From NCBI GenBank assembly GCA_007922305.1, contig ML677342.1, positions 186,001 to 250,000 of the forward strand: 64,000 bases of DNA. Reading direction: 5' to 3'. This DNA is from Dermatemys mawii (taxonomy: Eukaryota > Chordata > Testudines > Dermatemydidae). Positions 12,550 to 24,420 of the stretch are shown piece after piece; positions within the stretch are counted from its first letter, which is position 1, and each line of letters opens with the position of its first letter. Under the pieces are notes generated by a model. That model worked only from the letters and a program-made list of their open reading frames with translations. It was not told the DNA's origin and made no database searches. The position numbers and the translations under genes were made by a program.

Positions 12550-14261
12550 GACTAAAGGATCACAGTGGTCACTTCTGACCTTAGAATCTGTAAAGTATCT
12601 TTTCTACTGAACCCATCAACGTATCTGACTGTCTTATTTTATGCTTACTCATCAATAAAACTATAAGTTCTGTCTGTAGAATACTTATCACTAGTGAAAA
12701 TGCATGATTCAGAAATAAAAGCTCAACTTTCCAGTCTTGGAGGGAGTTCGCAGGGCTGACAGCTAAGGAATGTGGAGTCTTTAGGAGTTTTATCCTATGT
12801 GTAAAGTGAGAAACGTGTTTTTTAGCCATTGATCCAACAAAAATGCAACTCTACAATGTCCTTTTAGTCACTTTCCAGAATATAACTGCACATTAAGCCA
12901 TTAGCTCTTTCCTGTAAGTGTGCTTATAGTGAAATATAAATCCTATTAAGATATTGGATGCAATGTCACTTCTTAAAACAACATGGGCAGGGAGTGAGCA
13001 AAATTACTTTTATTGCTTTCTCTCCCTGCTCCCCAAACACCCTGTATTTTCTATTTAGACATATTTCAGCCTCTCTCTATCTGAATCAGTAATCTACACA
13101 GAATGGAGTACTTGAGAAGGATTAGAAATATTGTGCATATTCAGTGCTTCCCTTATTGGCAAGGAGTGCAAGTAGTTTTCATACGACTGTGTTTTGGTGA
13201 TCTTTGTGAAATGATCTTTCCGGGTCCTAGTGAACCCATCGGAATAGATGACCACCTTATCGGAGGTCTCTGCAGAGGCTGAAGGTGGATTGGGTCATAG
13301 AGACTGAACTAATTTCTCACTCCTAAAGGTCCATCTTTGTCAGGATTTAAACAGTTAAGAGTAGGTAAAACTTGTAATGTGACTGTCCATACTTTTTCAT
13401 GCTCTGCTTAGCACAGAATTCCAGGCTTTTAATTCAGCATCTCTTTAGCAATACACTTACTAAAACACAATTTTTTAAATTTCTTCTTCAAAGTCAAATA
13501 CTTTCAAATAGAATAAAATTTATTTAATATTTAGTTAAATGTAGCATATGCTTTTAAAAAAATTCTTTCTAATATTTAAAATATTTTATAGTTAAAGATT
13601 TCCTCAAGGCTTAGATAAAACTTCTATTTAAAATGAAAATAATTTTCCATGTAATCCCTAATGCATATAGTATCACTTTTAATAAACTTTCAAAGAGCTT
13701 GAAATTAAATCTCAGACAACTACAGAACAGAATGTTAAATCCCTAATACTTAAGAGGTGGACTTCCCATTTATGTGTCGCATATATGGGAAACTCGCCGT
13801 CCCACTTGATTAAAATCATTTTTAAAATACCCTTTTCACAAGATTGCATAGGACAATTACTTCTGTACAGCTGAGGAAGAAAAGATGACATTTTCTGCAT
13901 AAAGAAGGTACAATGTTAAATGAAATCCTCTTGGTATGACAGGGTATATTCTCTTGAAAGTCTTGTTACTTACTGCAAATTTATCAAAGAATCTAATGGG
14001 GCAGAAAATATCTCCCCCACCAGTGCTGGACTGTTTTTTGTAATGAATGTCCAGCTTAATTTAACTGTCCAAACCAGTGAGATTCCCTAACGTACCCAGT
14101 TAGGGCAGTTCATTTTTAATAAGTGTCATTTGTTAAAAAGTGGTGTAAACATGTAGTTTGAAAAAAACCACATTCACACCCTGCTAGATCTGTGCTGATG
14201 CAGGCAGAGAGCAGGAATGTAATCTGTTAGCAGTGGCCCAAGTGCTTTCATTTCTCTATAG

Positions 14262-14909
14262 CAGGCGTGGGCAAACATTTTGGCCCAAGGGCCACATCGG
14301 GGTTGCAAAATTCATACGGAGGGCCAGGTAGGGAAGGCTTTTGCTTCCACTAAAACAGCCTGGCCCTGCCTCATGTCTGAACCTCTCCCACTTCCCATCC
14401 CCTGACTGCCCCCCTCCGAACTACCAACCCTCCATGCTCCTTGTCCCCTGAGCGCCCCCTCCCAAGACCCCTCACCCTCTACCTGTCCCCCTGTTCCCTA
14501 TCCCTCCCCCCGACAGATCCCCGGGACTCCCACACCTTATACAACCCCCCGTTCCCCATCCCCTGACTCCCCCCTGCTTCCTGTCCCCTTATCCCCTGGG
14601 GACCCCTGCCCCTTATCCAACCCCCCAGTCCAGTCCCCTTATCATGCTTCTCAGAGCAGCGTGTCTGGCTCTGCATGGCCTGCTGGAGCCAGACACGCTG
14701 TCCCTTAGGAGTGCATAGCCCCACCAGAGCCAGCCATGCTGCTGCAGCACTGCCCAATAGGAGCAGCGGGCCAGAGCACTGCCCGCACGATACGCTTAGG
14801 CTGCAGGGGAGGGACTGGGGGTTAGTCTCCCCAGCCGGGAGCTCAGGGTCCGGGCAGGACAGGCCCATGGGCCAGCTGTGTACCGCGAGCCGTAGTTTCC
14901 CCATCCCTG
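14262..14909. mobile_element. hAT-type GC-rich element with perfect 8-bp TSD
   Basis: It starts caggcgtgggcaaac and ends gtttccccatccctg, giving matching inverted termini of about 15 bases. It is flanked by ctctatag at 14254-14261 and 14910-14917, a perfect 8-bp duplication. The interior is C-rich then G-rich and produces long chance ORFs on both strands (for example 14479-14904), which are not genes. It belongs to the same broad family as the elements at 35227, 36161 and 55801. Confidence 0.92.
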
Positions 14910-15140
14910 CTCTATAGTAAAGATTCTTGTGATTAGTGCATAGGATTGCAGCAGGATTGAGTCTGGCTTGGGTCCCTTCCCCGCTCTGTGAAACTTTAAT
15001 TGTTCACAATCTGTAGGATATTTAATTTCTCTGTGCCTCCATTCCCCCTCAGTAATGTTGGACTAATGGTTACTTTTGCACAAAGATGCTTGGCAAAATT
15101 GAAGATGTCAAACAATTTCACAAATATTAAACAGAAGGTA

Positions 15141-15848
15141 CAGCGGAGCCCTGCTATAACACGACAGATGGGATCTATAAAATCCCATCGCGCTAAATGT
15201 GGGGTTGCGTTATAACGGGGCCCCATTCCCTGGCAGGCAGGGGGCTGTGCTTCTCTCCCAGCTGCCCAGCAGGGGAGAGAAGCTGTGGCCCCGCACCTGC
15301 CAGGAACAGAGAACTCTAAGGCTGCAGCCTGCAGCTCCACAGTTCTCTGTGGAAGCCGCTGCCAATCCGTCTGCCGGGGGCAGAGGACACCAGCGCCTGC
15401 AGCCCCGGAGTCCCCTGTCTGGGCAGGCGTGGGGGCAGCGGCTTCCAGAGAAGCCCGCTGGAAGCTGCGGCTCCGTGCCTGCTGGGACCGGGGCTCTCCA
15501 GGCTGCCGGAGTCTCCCAGTCCCAGCAGACGCGGGGCAGCGGCTTCCACAGGGAACTCCGGGGCTGCAGTCTACAGCCCCGGAGTTCTCTGCCTCTGCAG
15601 GTCGGGGCCAGAGCTTCTCTCCTCTGCTGCGCAGAGGGGAGAGAAGCCGCAGCCCCCATCTGCAGTCCTGAGTTCTCTGTTCCTGGCAGGGGAGGCTGCA
15701 GCTTCTCTCCTGGCTGCCCAGCAGGGGAGAGAAGCCATGGCCCCCTTGCCTGCCGAGGACAGAGAACTCAGGACTTGGGAGCCACAGTATAACCGCGCTA
15801 TAACCGAACTCACATTATAGCGGGGCGCGTTATACCGGGGCTCCACTG
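15141..15848. mobile_element. Tigger-like (Tc1/mariner superfamily) non-autonomous element
   Basis: The left terminus CAGCGGAGCCCTGCTATAAC and the reverse complement of the right end (CAGTGGAGCCCCGGTATAAC) match at 17 of 20 bases. Both flanks are TA (15139-15140 and 15849-15850), the Tc1/mariner duplication. The TIR text resembles Tigger/pogo termini. The 700-bp body is a GC-rich series of imperfect direct and inverted modules (ggagttctctg, gcagcggcttcc) with no transposase. The long ORFs at 15199-15792 and 15210-15659 are by-products of this GC content. Confidence 0.85.
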
Positions 15849-17109
15849 TACTTTTAAAGTATTAATCGTAGTCTGCAAAATTCTTGTTTCTTTGATAGAG
15901 TACTTCTACAGTTCTCTTAATCAGTTTCTTACATCAGAAACCTACAGCTGTCCTACATCTTTATCTCTCTTGTGCAATAGAACTTACCGAGCAAGATCCA
16001 TGTCTTGCATGCATTTGGGGTCATCTCAGATGCACTGTTTATATTAAAAATTGGAAAATGTTTAATTAGGACATTGGTATAAGCACAGATCAGTTTGGAG
16101 TCATAAGTAAAATGACTGGCGCTGTCAGTTCAGTTCCTGGTGGACGTGTGCCTATGCTGTGGTTTAAAAAAAAAAAAAAAATAAAATGGTTACCGTTGGC
16201 ACACGTTGCCAAGGACTGAAAATTCAGTGTGTGGACCACCGTTTTGCAAGACTGCCTCTTTGGAATGAGGACATGTTTGAGGTGCATTGGTGAAGGAGTA
16301 TGGAGAAGCTTGCTGTGCTGCATCTTTACTTCCCCTTTTTCCTTGTGTTTGAGATTAATGCCCTGGCAAGCTGACTTGTCATAAATACCTTCTAAATATT
16401 TTAGCTAAAATGATAAATATCTGTTTTAATTTCATGTTCATTAAAGATTTAACAAGCTGCCTCCTTAATGCTCCCATGACATTTTAGGACCCTAACTTCA
16501 CTGTTCTCCCATTTGTTCTGGATTACGAACAGCTGTGTTCTTATGGTGAATGAAATGACCAAGCCATCAGACTTGGAAAAATATCATCCTTACACAAGCA
16601 CCAGTCGCTGTGGTATTTACATGAAAGCAGACTTGAGTTCTACTGAAGTCCCACAGAACGTGTTCTTGCATAATATAGTTCTGCACTAGCTAAAATAGGA
16701 GAATGCGGTGGTGGAAATTTTTTAATTGGTGCTCTAGTTGTCAAGTTTTATTTTCTATTCCTTTCTTATAAAACTAGAATGAAATGCAATCTAGTGATTC
16801 ATTAAATGTCACTTAACGCACAGGTGCAACTCCCATTTAGCTCCCTTGCATCTGAGAGCAGAATTAGGTCTGAACATTGTAGTGATTTATGTCCAGGTTT
16901 ATGTCCAGTCTTTTTTTCCGTGAAGCTATTGAGGCCCCTCACCCAACCAAAGATCCCATTGATTTCTTCACTTCTAACTATTTTTGTCTTGTATAATTTT
17001 TTATGGATCCCTTGACTGCTGTGATAAATCGTATATCAGTTGAAGAATCCTGTAAATAACATGCTGATAATATTCAATATATGGGCAATTTTAAAAAAAA
17101 TATTTTCAG

Positions 17110-17238
17110 ATGATCCTGCTACATGGGCAGTGCTAATGGGTGCCTGCCATGCTGAAAATACTATTGTCTATTTGAACAACACACAGCCTAAGAGAAGAGA
17201 CCTAGAAATGACACTTGTAGCCACAATTTCAGCCAAAA
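17110..17238 (+). CDS. SKIC3: SKIC3 coding exon
   Basis: It encodes DDPATWAVLMGACHAENT and then TQPKRRDLEMTLVATISAK. The acceptor is tattttcag and the donor is gtaagt. The DPATWAVL start is again a TPR helix A signature and directly continues the AVHLFP end of the previous exon. It leaves one base that makes Thr with the next exon. Confidence 0.92.
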
Positions 17239-17664
17239 GTAAGTAATACAAACCTTTTTAATTTTCATAGTTTTCTAAGAGAGAAAAAATAAATACTTCT
17301 GGTTTGTGGGTTTTTGTTTGTCTTTTAAAATCAGTAGTAGTAATCTAAAGAAAATTGCTTAGAAAAACATTATTCACTTATACTGGTTAAATGCAGGTTG
17401 GTAGTGACTCTCAAGCAACTGATCTTAATGTTAAACAATGCTTATATTGCTTGTCACCAAAGGCATTGCCACATATTTTAACCTGTTTATAAATGAGCAT
17501 GTTCCCAGACACACACTTTTGATTTACTGGAGTTAAATAATGAATAGATAATGACAACCTTAAGGGGAAAATGTCTATTTTACCCATCTGATAGATCACT
17601 TTGGCTCATGGTGAAGAGTACTAACAACTCACATCATCTTTCTAATATATCTATGGATTGTCAC

Positions 17665-18060
17665 AGTCCCTTTACGGGTCTGGGGCTTAGCTGCACCTAT
17701 GCCAGACTTGGTCTACCAAGGAGAGGGAATGAATACAAGGGTCATGGGACAGGGAGCATGTGACTAAGTACCGTGCATCCTGGGAGATATAAGGGCAGCC
17801 TGTGATCATTCAGTGAGCACAGACCTGGAAGTGAGTGCTTCACTCCAAGCCTACAAAAATTAGGTAGAACATCCAGGAAAGGGTTAGTGAGGTGGTCAAG
17901 GCTGAGTAACTCCAGGCTCCTAGGTAGGCCTGGGAGACAATCATGCAGGTAGCAGGGGCCTGCTAGGAGAAGAAGCTCAGCAAGACAGGCCTAAAACCTG
18001 TACCAAGGATGGTGAGCCAGCAGGAAATATTGGATGGTAGATTTGTGTTGTGGGAGTCTG
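17665..18060 (+). repeat. Possible solo LTR or other GC-richer repeat
   Basis: The stretch differs from the AT-rich intron around it. It has a TATA-like gatataagg near 17788 followed by purine-rich text resembling LTR sequence. No terminal repeat pair or target duplication was established, so the call is tentative. Confidence 0.3.
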
Positions 18061-19430
18061 ATTTATTAACAAAATTCAAAAGGGGAGAGTTAGTGAGAAT
18101 ATCTGCAGTATGAACTTTGATTTCACTGGGAGGAAGAAGGAACTGAGGCAGTAGCAGATTTCTGAAGCCATACCAAGCAAACCCAACTCCCATTCTGCTA
18201 AGAACCAGAATACCCAACTCCTTGGGCCTGTAAACTGAGTGAAGGTTCTAGTCTTTTCTGCCTTCTTCCCATATGGCTCTTGGATTCTGTCCTTCAGAAA
18301 TGTACCTGATGAAACCTCTGACATTGGTGGCCATTTTATGAAGAGGGACTAGACTAGAGTACCATAGTGAAGCATGTGTAGAATTAACAGCACTGTCTAA
18401 AAAATGGCATGGCTGTACAATAATATGAGCAGATATTCTATGACTAATCGTTCCAAATTTTAAAAAAATGGTGAAGTTCTTTGGCTTTCTATGAATATTC
18501 TATCAAACAACTTTGCTAAGAAAAATATTCAGCATGAACATTGAGCAAGCAGTAAAGTATTTGAGACTTTTGAACTTATGAACAGCAATATTTTGTGCCA
18601 GAAATCTTATTCTTAGAGGTATTTATCCAAACCTGGAACACACAAAAACCATGTAAGTTGTGTCCAAGGAGCACTACCCAACTCAACTCATATTTTGAAT
18701 ATGAAACACTCACAATGAGCTGCTTTGTTTATAGATTAAAAGTTATTGAAAATTATTTACCAAACTTCTGCAAATGTAATGCATCTGAGAAAATCATAAG
18801 CTTTTCTTGACAATTCACAAATGGAAAAGAGGCTAATAATTACTCACAAATTTCTCTTTAAGTTCTCACTATAATACTTCTGAATACTAGTATCCTTTTT
18901 AGTTAAGCAAAGGATACAGGGTCAGAAATAAGATTATTTACAGAATCTTAATTCCAGGTGTCCTGGCTTGAAAACATTTTATTTTCAATACTTCAACAAT
19001 GGTCTGATATTTAAGTCAATAAATTGATACATTATATACTTAATGCTAAAGAAGTTTTTGATCTGGGATAGCCTGCCTTTGTTCATTGTATCTATAGCCT
19101 CCCTTGTTAAAAGGGCTAACATTTGACTGACTTTTTTTCTTATTTTGAAAAATTGACTTCTCTAAAATGCATGCTTCACTTATTTTATCAACCCTACAAG
19201 TTCATACCTACCTTAAAACAAAATAAAAACTGCTCGCTTTCTAAGTCTTTTGCCGTGTGTGTGGTATGTATGTAATAAATATACCAGAGAGTATTGTCAC
19301 TTAGCCTGTCTGACCTATCATCATGAAATGCACTAGGTCTTCTTCAGTTACTGTGGCTCAAGCCTGATATGTGGCAGGGCACTAGAGCATATCCAGCAAT
19401 ACATTCTTAAATGCATGTTTAAATTTACAG

Positions 19431-19552
19431 CTAAAGAAAAGGACCTTTCAGCTGAATACATCCAGGCTCTTGAAAACTGGTCTCTTTGTCAGGCTATTAC
19501 TGGTTTAAAAGAGACTGGTAGAATTACAGAAGCTGAGGCTCTCTGCACAAAG
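19431..19552 (+). CDS. SKIC3: SKIC3 coding exon
   Basis: It encodes [20 protein letters not shown] and then [12 protein letters not shown], helical and charged as in the rest of the array. The acceptor is aatttacag and the donor is gtatgt. It enters with ct, completing Thr, and ends in phase 0. The intron to the next exon (19553-21747) carries a GT microsatellite and otherwise nothing recognised. Confidence 0.92.
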
Positions 19553-21201
19553 GTATGTTTACTGCTTCATGACTTTTAATGGAGTACTAATTCCTGTGTA
19601 TTGCATATGCAATGGTAATAAACAGCAAAGGAGCAACAATCTGTTACAGCAGAGCACAGGCCAAATGCATAAACTGACTTTTTTTCACCTTTTAGTAAAA
19701 AGAGAGACTATTCTATATCAGTAATTTTATAATTCAATTTAAACTTACCATTTAAATTGGTTACATAATTGTTCACCTGCCACGTTCAGTACATTATAGC
19801 ACAAAAAAACCTTACTTCAGCCTGATCTTATCCCATCTATCTTCATGTGCTTATCTTCTTGTCCCTCCTCACTTATGCCAACAAAAAATAAATTCTTATA
19901 AAAGTTCCAAAGGCATTTTCTCCAGAGGGAAATGCAGTTGGCTGTATTGTGGGATGAATGACTTGCTGTGTACTCAGTCACACTGATTATTCACTTCTTA
20001 GCCCACACTCAATTTTCAGAGTCTTGACTGCAATCCAAAGTGATTGATAGGTACCATTTAAACTATACCAGACTGAATCATGTGAATCATTACAAGTGTT
20101 TGCATTGCTAAAGAAAAAATAAGTAAATGGTAAAAATTCAGAAGGTATCTTATAAAAGCATTTGTGGTTTATGTTACTATTCTAGTCTCAGTAAGACTAA
20201 ATTTATTTTTTGAAGTGGCATGAGTGCATAATGGACAGGGAAGGCTGCCACCTTGGCAGAAGTATTTGCAAAGCAGCCCATAGATCTAGTGTACAAACCA
20301 TTCACCAAACATTCCAAAATAAATAACTAATTCTTAGCCAATGTGGCCTTTTTACAAGGGCTGCTGTTGCTGTGGTGACCCAGTCAACCTACTTTGCTCA
20401 TGTATCACCTTCTCCCTGGCCGCCACAATCTCTTTTAAGACTGTTGGCTACTGCCCTTGAGTAAGGTTCAGTGGACATGCCACCTTTTGAAGAGAAGAAA
20501 TTCTCATGCTTATCAGTTTCCTTTAGTCAGTATATCCATTGACCTGCTAGTACAGGAGTACTTTAGAGAATTAGTTTGTACATATTTCCCTCAGGGAAAT
20601 ATCTGTATAGTTCTTTTTTTAAAAATGTTAATTAATCTTACTATAGTTTCATATCTTAATAAACTTAAGTTGTATAGCCCTTTTTTCCTTGGGAGGATGT
20701 TTGAGCTAGAGTTTTCAAGGACAGAAGGGCTAATCACCTCAAGATCTGCAGAAAAAAATCTGACTGAGGAGTGAAGATCAGGGTCATACCTATCTGTTTT
20801 TCTTCTCTGCGCTAGGCAAGACCATTTATCTATGTGAGACCATTCCTTAGTTGTTGAGGGCAGAACTGCTGAAAATACCAGTCTGTGACTAGGGACCAAA
20901 TTCTGTCTACTAGACTGTTGCTTCTTTAACCCTCTGGAATAGCTTGGAATGTTTTTGATTATTAAAATGTTTGTTACGTATAGAGTCACTTAATTCCCAA
21001 GATACACTTTTTGCTCCAAATAAATACCCTTTACAAAGGAATCTGGGTGGAACTAGATTTTTGAAACGTGTGCTGATTTGGACAGTGAAGAACCAGTCTG
21101 TAAATAATGTTTTGGGACTTTTCAGTTATTGTAAAGAAAAGTGCATGTATTAGAACTATGTGATGGTTGCTGTTTTATTCTGGAATCATTCCTGGAAGGG
21201 G

Positions 21202-21203
<2 letters not shown>

Positions 21204-21234
<31 letters not shown>
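21204..21234. repeat. GT dinucleotide microsatellite
   Basis: About fifteen uninterrupted GT units in a SKIC3 intron. It is a likely length-polymorphic simple repeat. Confidence 0.95.
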
Positions 21235-21235
<1 letters not shown>

Positions 21236-21747
21236 CAAGACCAAATAAATGGGGGACACTTACCTGAGAACTTTCAAGTCCTTGGAGATAAACTTATGGC
21301 CAGTTCCAGCCACATGATGGCCCTGTGTCTCTACATTAGCTTTGAGACTCCTTTTTTCTCTTCTGGCTTCTGGGCCCCATGGATTCATTAGCTCCTACTC
21401 CTCCACACTGGATATCTGCCTTTCAACCCTACCTGTAAGTATGGGGCAGGTGCAAGACTTTGGACAGGTTCTGTATGGGACTTGGGAACAATGAGTGTTC
21501 CTTACTCATTTCCTTGTGTGAATCCATGATCCTGCAGTCAGCTTTCAGGAACCTTCCTGATGTGCAGAAAAGGAGAGATTAATACACAGAAATAGTCTGC
21601 TGCAAGTGGATCATTAGGAGGGGGCAATTCTCCTCTCATATTTTTCTGTGCAAAATGAAAAGTGTTAATAAGAATGTTCTTGGTTTTTAAATATGTCTTC
21701 TAATAACTGCTTGTATTTAACTCATTTAAAACTGTTTTTGGTTTTAG

Positions 21748-21906
21748 GGTTTAAAAAGTTGCCCCAATCATCCAGATCTGTTTCTGCTCTTGAGACAAGT
21801 TCAGTGTACACGGCTTTTTCAGTCCCACAAAGAGCTTCCAGATGCCATCTTGGAGGAACTTCATAAAACTGTCATGTCCAACTCCACTTCAGTAACAGCG
21901 TGGCAT
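21748..21906 (+). CDS. SKIC3: SKIC3 coding exon
   Basis: Fifty-three codons, phase 0 at both ends: [20 protein letters not shown], then [17 protein letters not shown] and ending SVTAWH. The acceptor is ggttttag and the donor is gtaagt. The HPDLFLLL start fits a TPR helix A. Confidence 0.93.
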
Positions 21907-23702
21907 GTAAGTGGACTCTTTCTTCCTGTTTCAATACACATCCCTGTTACAGTAGATCTTCTGAGAAGAAGGGACTCTGAGTTAACATTCCTCCCCTTTA
22001 CACAAGCACTGGTGAGATGTGAGTACTAGATAATGATTTCTATTCGAGAATTGGAAGTACATAATGCTCCTTATGAAGGCAGGAAAAGTGTCAATTTGTG
22101 TTAAATTTATTAGGCAAACACGTGAATATTTGCTGATCTTGACTTCCACATCACAGGTCCCTAGTGAACCACTGTAGCTTAATGTACTAAACATATGTTG
22201 TTAGGCACAAATAAATAGTTCCTCAAAACACTAAGGTGTGTTTCTGAACAGTGTACAAAAACTGGACATGTGCTGTCCCTGTGTTTTGTTTCCTTCTGTT
22301 TGCACTCTGCACAGGTGAGTAACTCTTTCCCCTTGTTCAAGAGCATCAAGACTACCCAATTCCCTGGCACATTTAAAAAAAAATGTCCTGTCCTTTATTA
22401 CTGCAAGAGAAGATCTAACTAAAGTTGCCAATATTGTATTTCAAAAAAGGGACTGTTTTCTTAAGCAACACCACCCTCCAATCTTCCTGATAATATTATA
22501 TGTACTGATATAATGAAAACATTCTTATTAGTATTATTCATTTTGCACAGAAAAATATGCAGAGTAATCATTCCTCAAGAATAACCTTTGTGCATTCATA
22601 TTACCCTTCCTCAGTTCTAGGTAACATCAAGACTCTGCAGTTGGGGAGAAGAGAAGCTACTGGTTACCCCCTACCTCCCCGCTATCCCAATGGACTCTGC
22701 TTTAAGGCAGTTCTAATTCTTAATGATGGATGAAGCATAAATATAGAAGCAACTCTCTAAAAGAAATCCTTAGGAAAGTGCTTAGAATTGTGCCCCTGCT
22801 CTCCACTTTGAGAGTCATAAACTATGCCATTAGCAGAAGACGAGGGGAGAGGGATCATCTAGGGAAGGTTTTAGACTAAAAGATTAGTTGTCTAGATCTT
22901 TTCATTGATTAATGGCTGCTTCATGACCTAATGGAGAGCTTTCTGTACAAGCATGACTTGCTGATATTGGAACATCTAGGGTATATATGCAATGATTTAC
23001 AAACTCCTGATTTCTTTTGCACCATACATTTTCATGTCAGTACAAAATAAGCCTCAGATATAGTCCCTTGCCAACTTCTCTGTAAGGGGAGTTCACTCTT
23101 CTCTGCTGATGGAGGAAGCAGAAGGATGAGAACACTAGGTTAATCAGACTCCCCTAATTCCATTCCCATCTGTAGCCCCTCCAATAGAAACCTTCTATCT
23201 GCAGAAGTCCAGGGTGTTGTCTGGCAGAAAGGATAACTACATATTTTCAACTGAGTTCAAGCTGTAAGATTGAATATTTTTACTTCCTCACATACAGTAG
23301 CATGAGATAGGAAATACATCTTGTTCAAGGGCAGAAACTTTCTAACTTGTCTGAACGGCTTTCAGCATCCTAATAGAACTGTTGTTGGCAGTCTAGTGCT
23401 AGGTGGTGTGATCACTTTCCCAAAAGATAGCTTAGGAGGTCCTCAGTGGAAAATGAGTTTGGCTACCTCTTAGTACACTGGCATAGCTATAGTACTAAAG
23501 CTGTAGTACTGGCATGCATGGAAATTTGCGCACTCCTTCCTTCAAGCAAGTGTTCACCTGTAAAATGATCTACAACTAATTGTGTGTAAAGATGAACTTA
23601 ATATATTAATGAAATTTGGAAAACTTAAATTTACATAGTCAAAAATACCTGAATGATGTGTTTTAATGAGGACCACCAAACATAATGGTTATCTATTTTC
23701 AG

Positions 23703-23855
23703 TGGCTGGCAAAAGTGTACCAGTCTCAAAGAATGATGGTCGCAGCAGAGATGTGTTACAGAAAGAGTCTACAGTTGGCATCCCAACAGGGCAGTAGGAA
23801 CGGGAAGTTATCAAGTTTGCTCAGGCTAGCTATGCTTGCACTGGAAATCTGCATG
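23703..23855 (+). CDS. SKIC3: SKIC3 coding exon
   Basis: Fifty-one codons in phase 0: [20 protein letters not shown], then [16 protein letters not shown] and [12 protein letters not shown]. The YQSQRM...[13 protein letters not shown] core is a canonical TPR (helix A, helix B, Ala at the packing position). The acceptor is ctattttcag and the donor is gtaaga. The preceding intron (21907-23702) shows nothing beyond AT-rich sequence. Confidence 0.93.
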
Positions 23856-24284
23856 GTAAGAGTACACAACTATTATGATAAAACGAATTGATTTAAAATG
23901 TAAGCCATTTGCTGTTAGCTATCTTTTGTAATCTCCCACATGAAGTCCTTCCATAAACTGCGGGAAACTGTGTAAGACTTTTTTGTTCTCTTTTCATGAA
24001 CTACTCCTCAATAGTTAGCAAAAATGGTATTCTCATTTCATGCTAACATGGATGGGAATAAACCTAATACACCCTAACTTTAAAAGACTATTGCTTGTTC
24101 TTAGACTTCTCTCCAGGAGTATTTTGTCTAAATGAAAAGTATATGAAATAATCAACTAAAACCATTGAGCTTTATTTTCTAAAACTAGATTATTAATTCT
24201 GTCATCCAAACTGACTGTAGTATAACTTCCACTTTCAAGACTCTTACCTCACTGAACATGTGACATTTGTATGAATTGCATTCA

Positions 24285-24420
24285 TTGTTTTATTATTTAT
24301 TTTCCGTTTTATTGCACTAGTGCCTAGAGGTTTCACTCAGATTTGGGGGCACAATTGTGCTGTTTACTGTACAAACCCATAGATGGTCTTTGCCCTGAAG
24401 AGCTTACAGCCTAAAGAAAC
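24285..24420 (-). repeat. Ancient L2/MIR-like interspersed repeat fragment
   Basis: The run ttattatttattttccg, followed by cactagtgcctagagg and ending tgccctgaagagcttacag, matches the general form of a widespread amniote L2/MIR-type tail. The same form recurs at 43855-43965 (opposite orientation) and 61436-61600. The family name is inferred from memory of such tails and needs a library search. Confidence 0.5.

Larger units (their letters stand above)
9402..17109 (+). other. SKIC3 7.7-kb intron, loaded with DNA transposons
   Basis: This is the largest SKIC3 intron in the window. It contains three delimited elements: hAT at 11800-12549, hAT at 14262-14909 and a Tigger-like element at 15141-15848. 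The segments 9402-11790 and 15860-17100 are AT-rich without any supported gene. The ORF-like frames at 10553-10873 and 12146-12610 lack splice sites or family similarity. Confidence 0.75.

Noticed and set aside
11789..12610. Cluster of overlapping short frames on both strands
   Set aside because: They arise from the GC-rich hAT at 11800-12549.
14479..14904. 141-codon - strand frame
   Set aside because: Fully inside the hAT element delimited by ctctatag duplications; no domain.
15199..15792. 197-codon open frame on the + strand and overlapping frames on the - strand
   Set aside because: They lie wholly inside the Tigger-like element, are Pro/Ala/Gly/Arg-rich from GC modules and match no transposase.
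17238..19430. Missing SKIC3 exon in the 17.2-19.4 kb intron
   Set aside because: The phases of the 17110 and 19431 exons already match, and no splice-bounded TPR-like segment was found between them.
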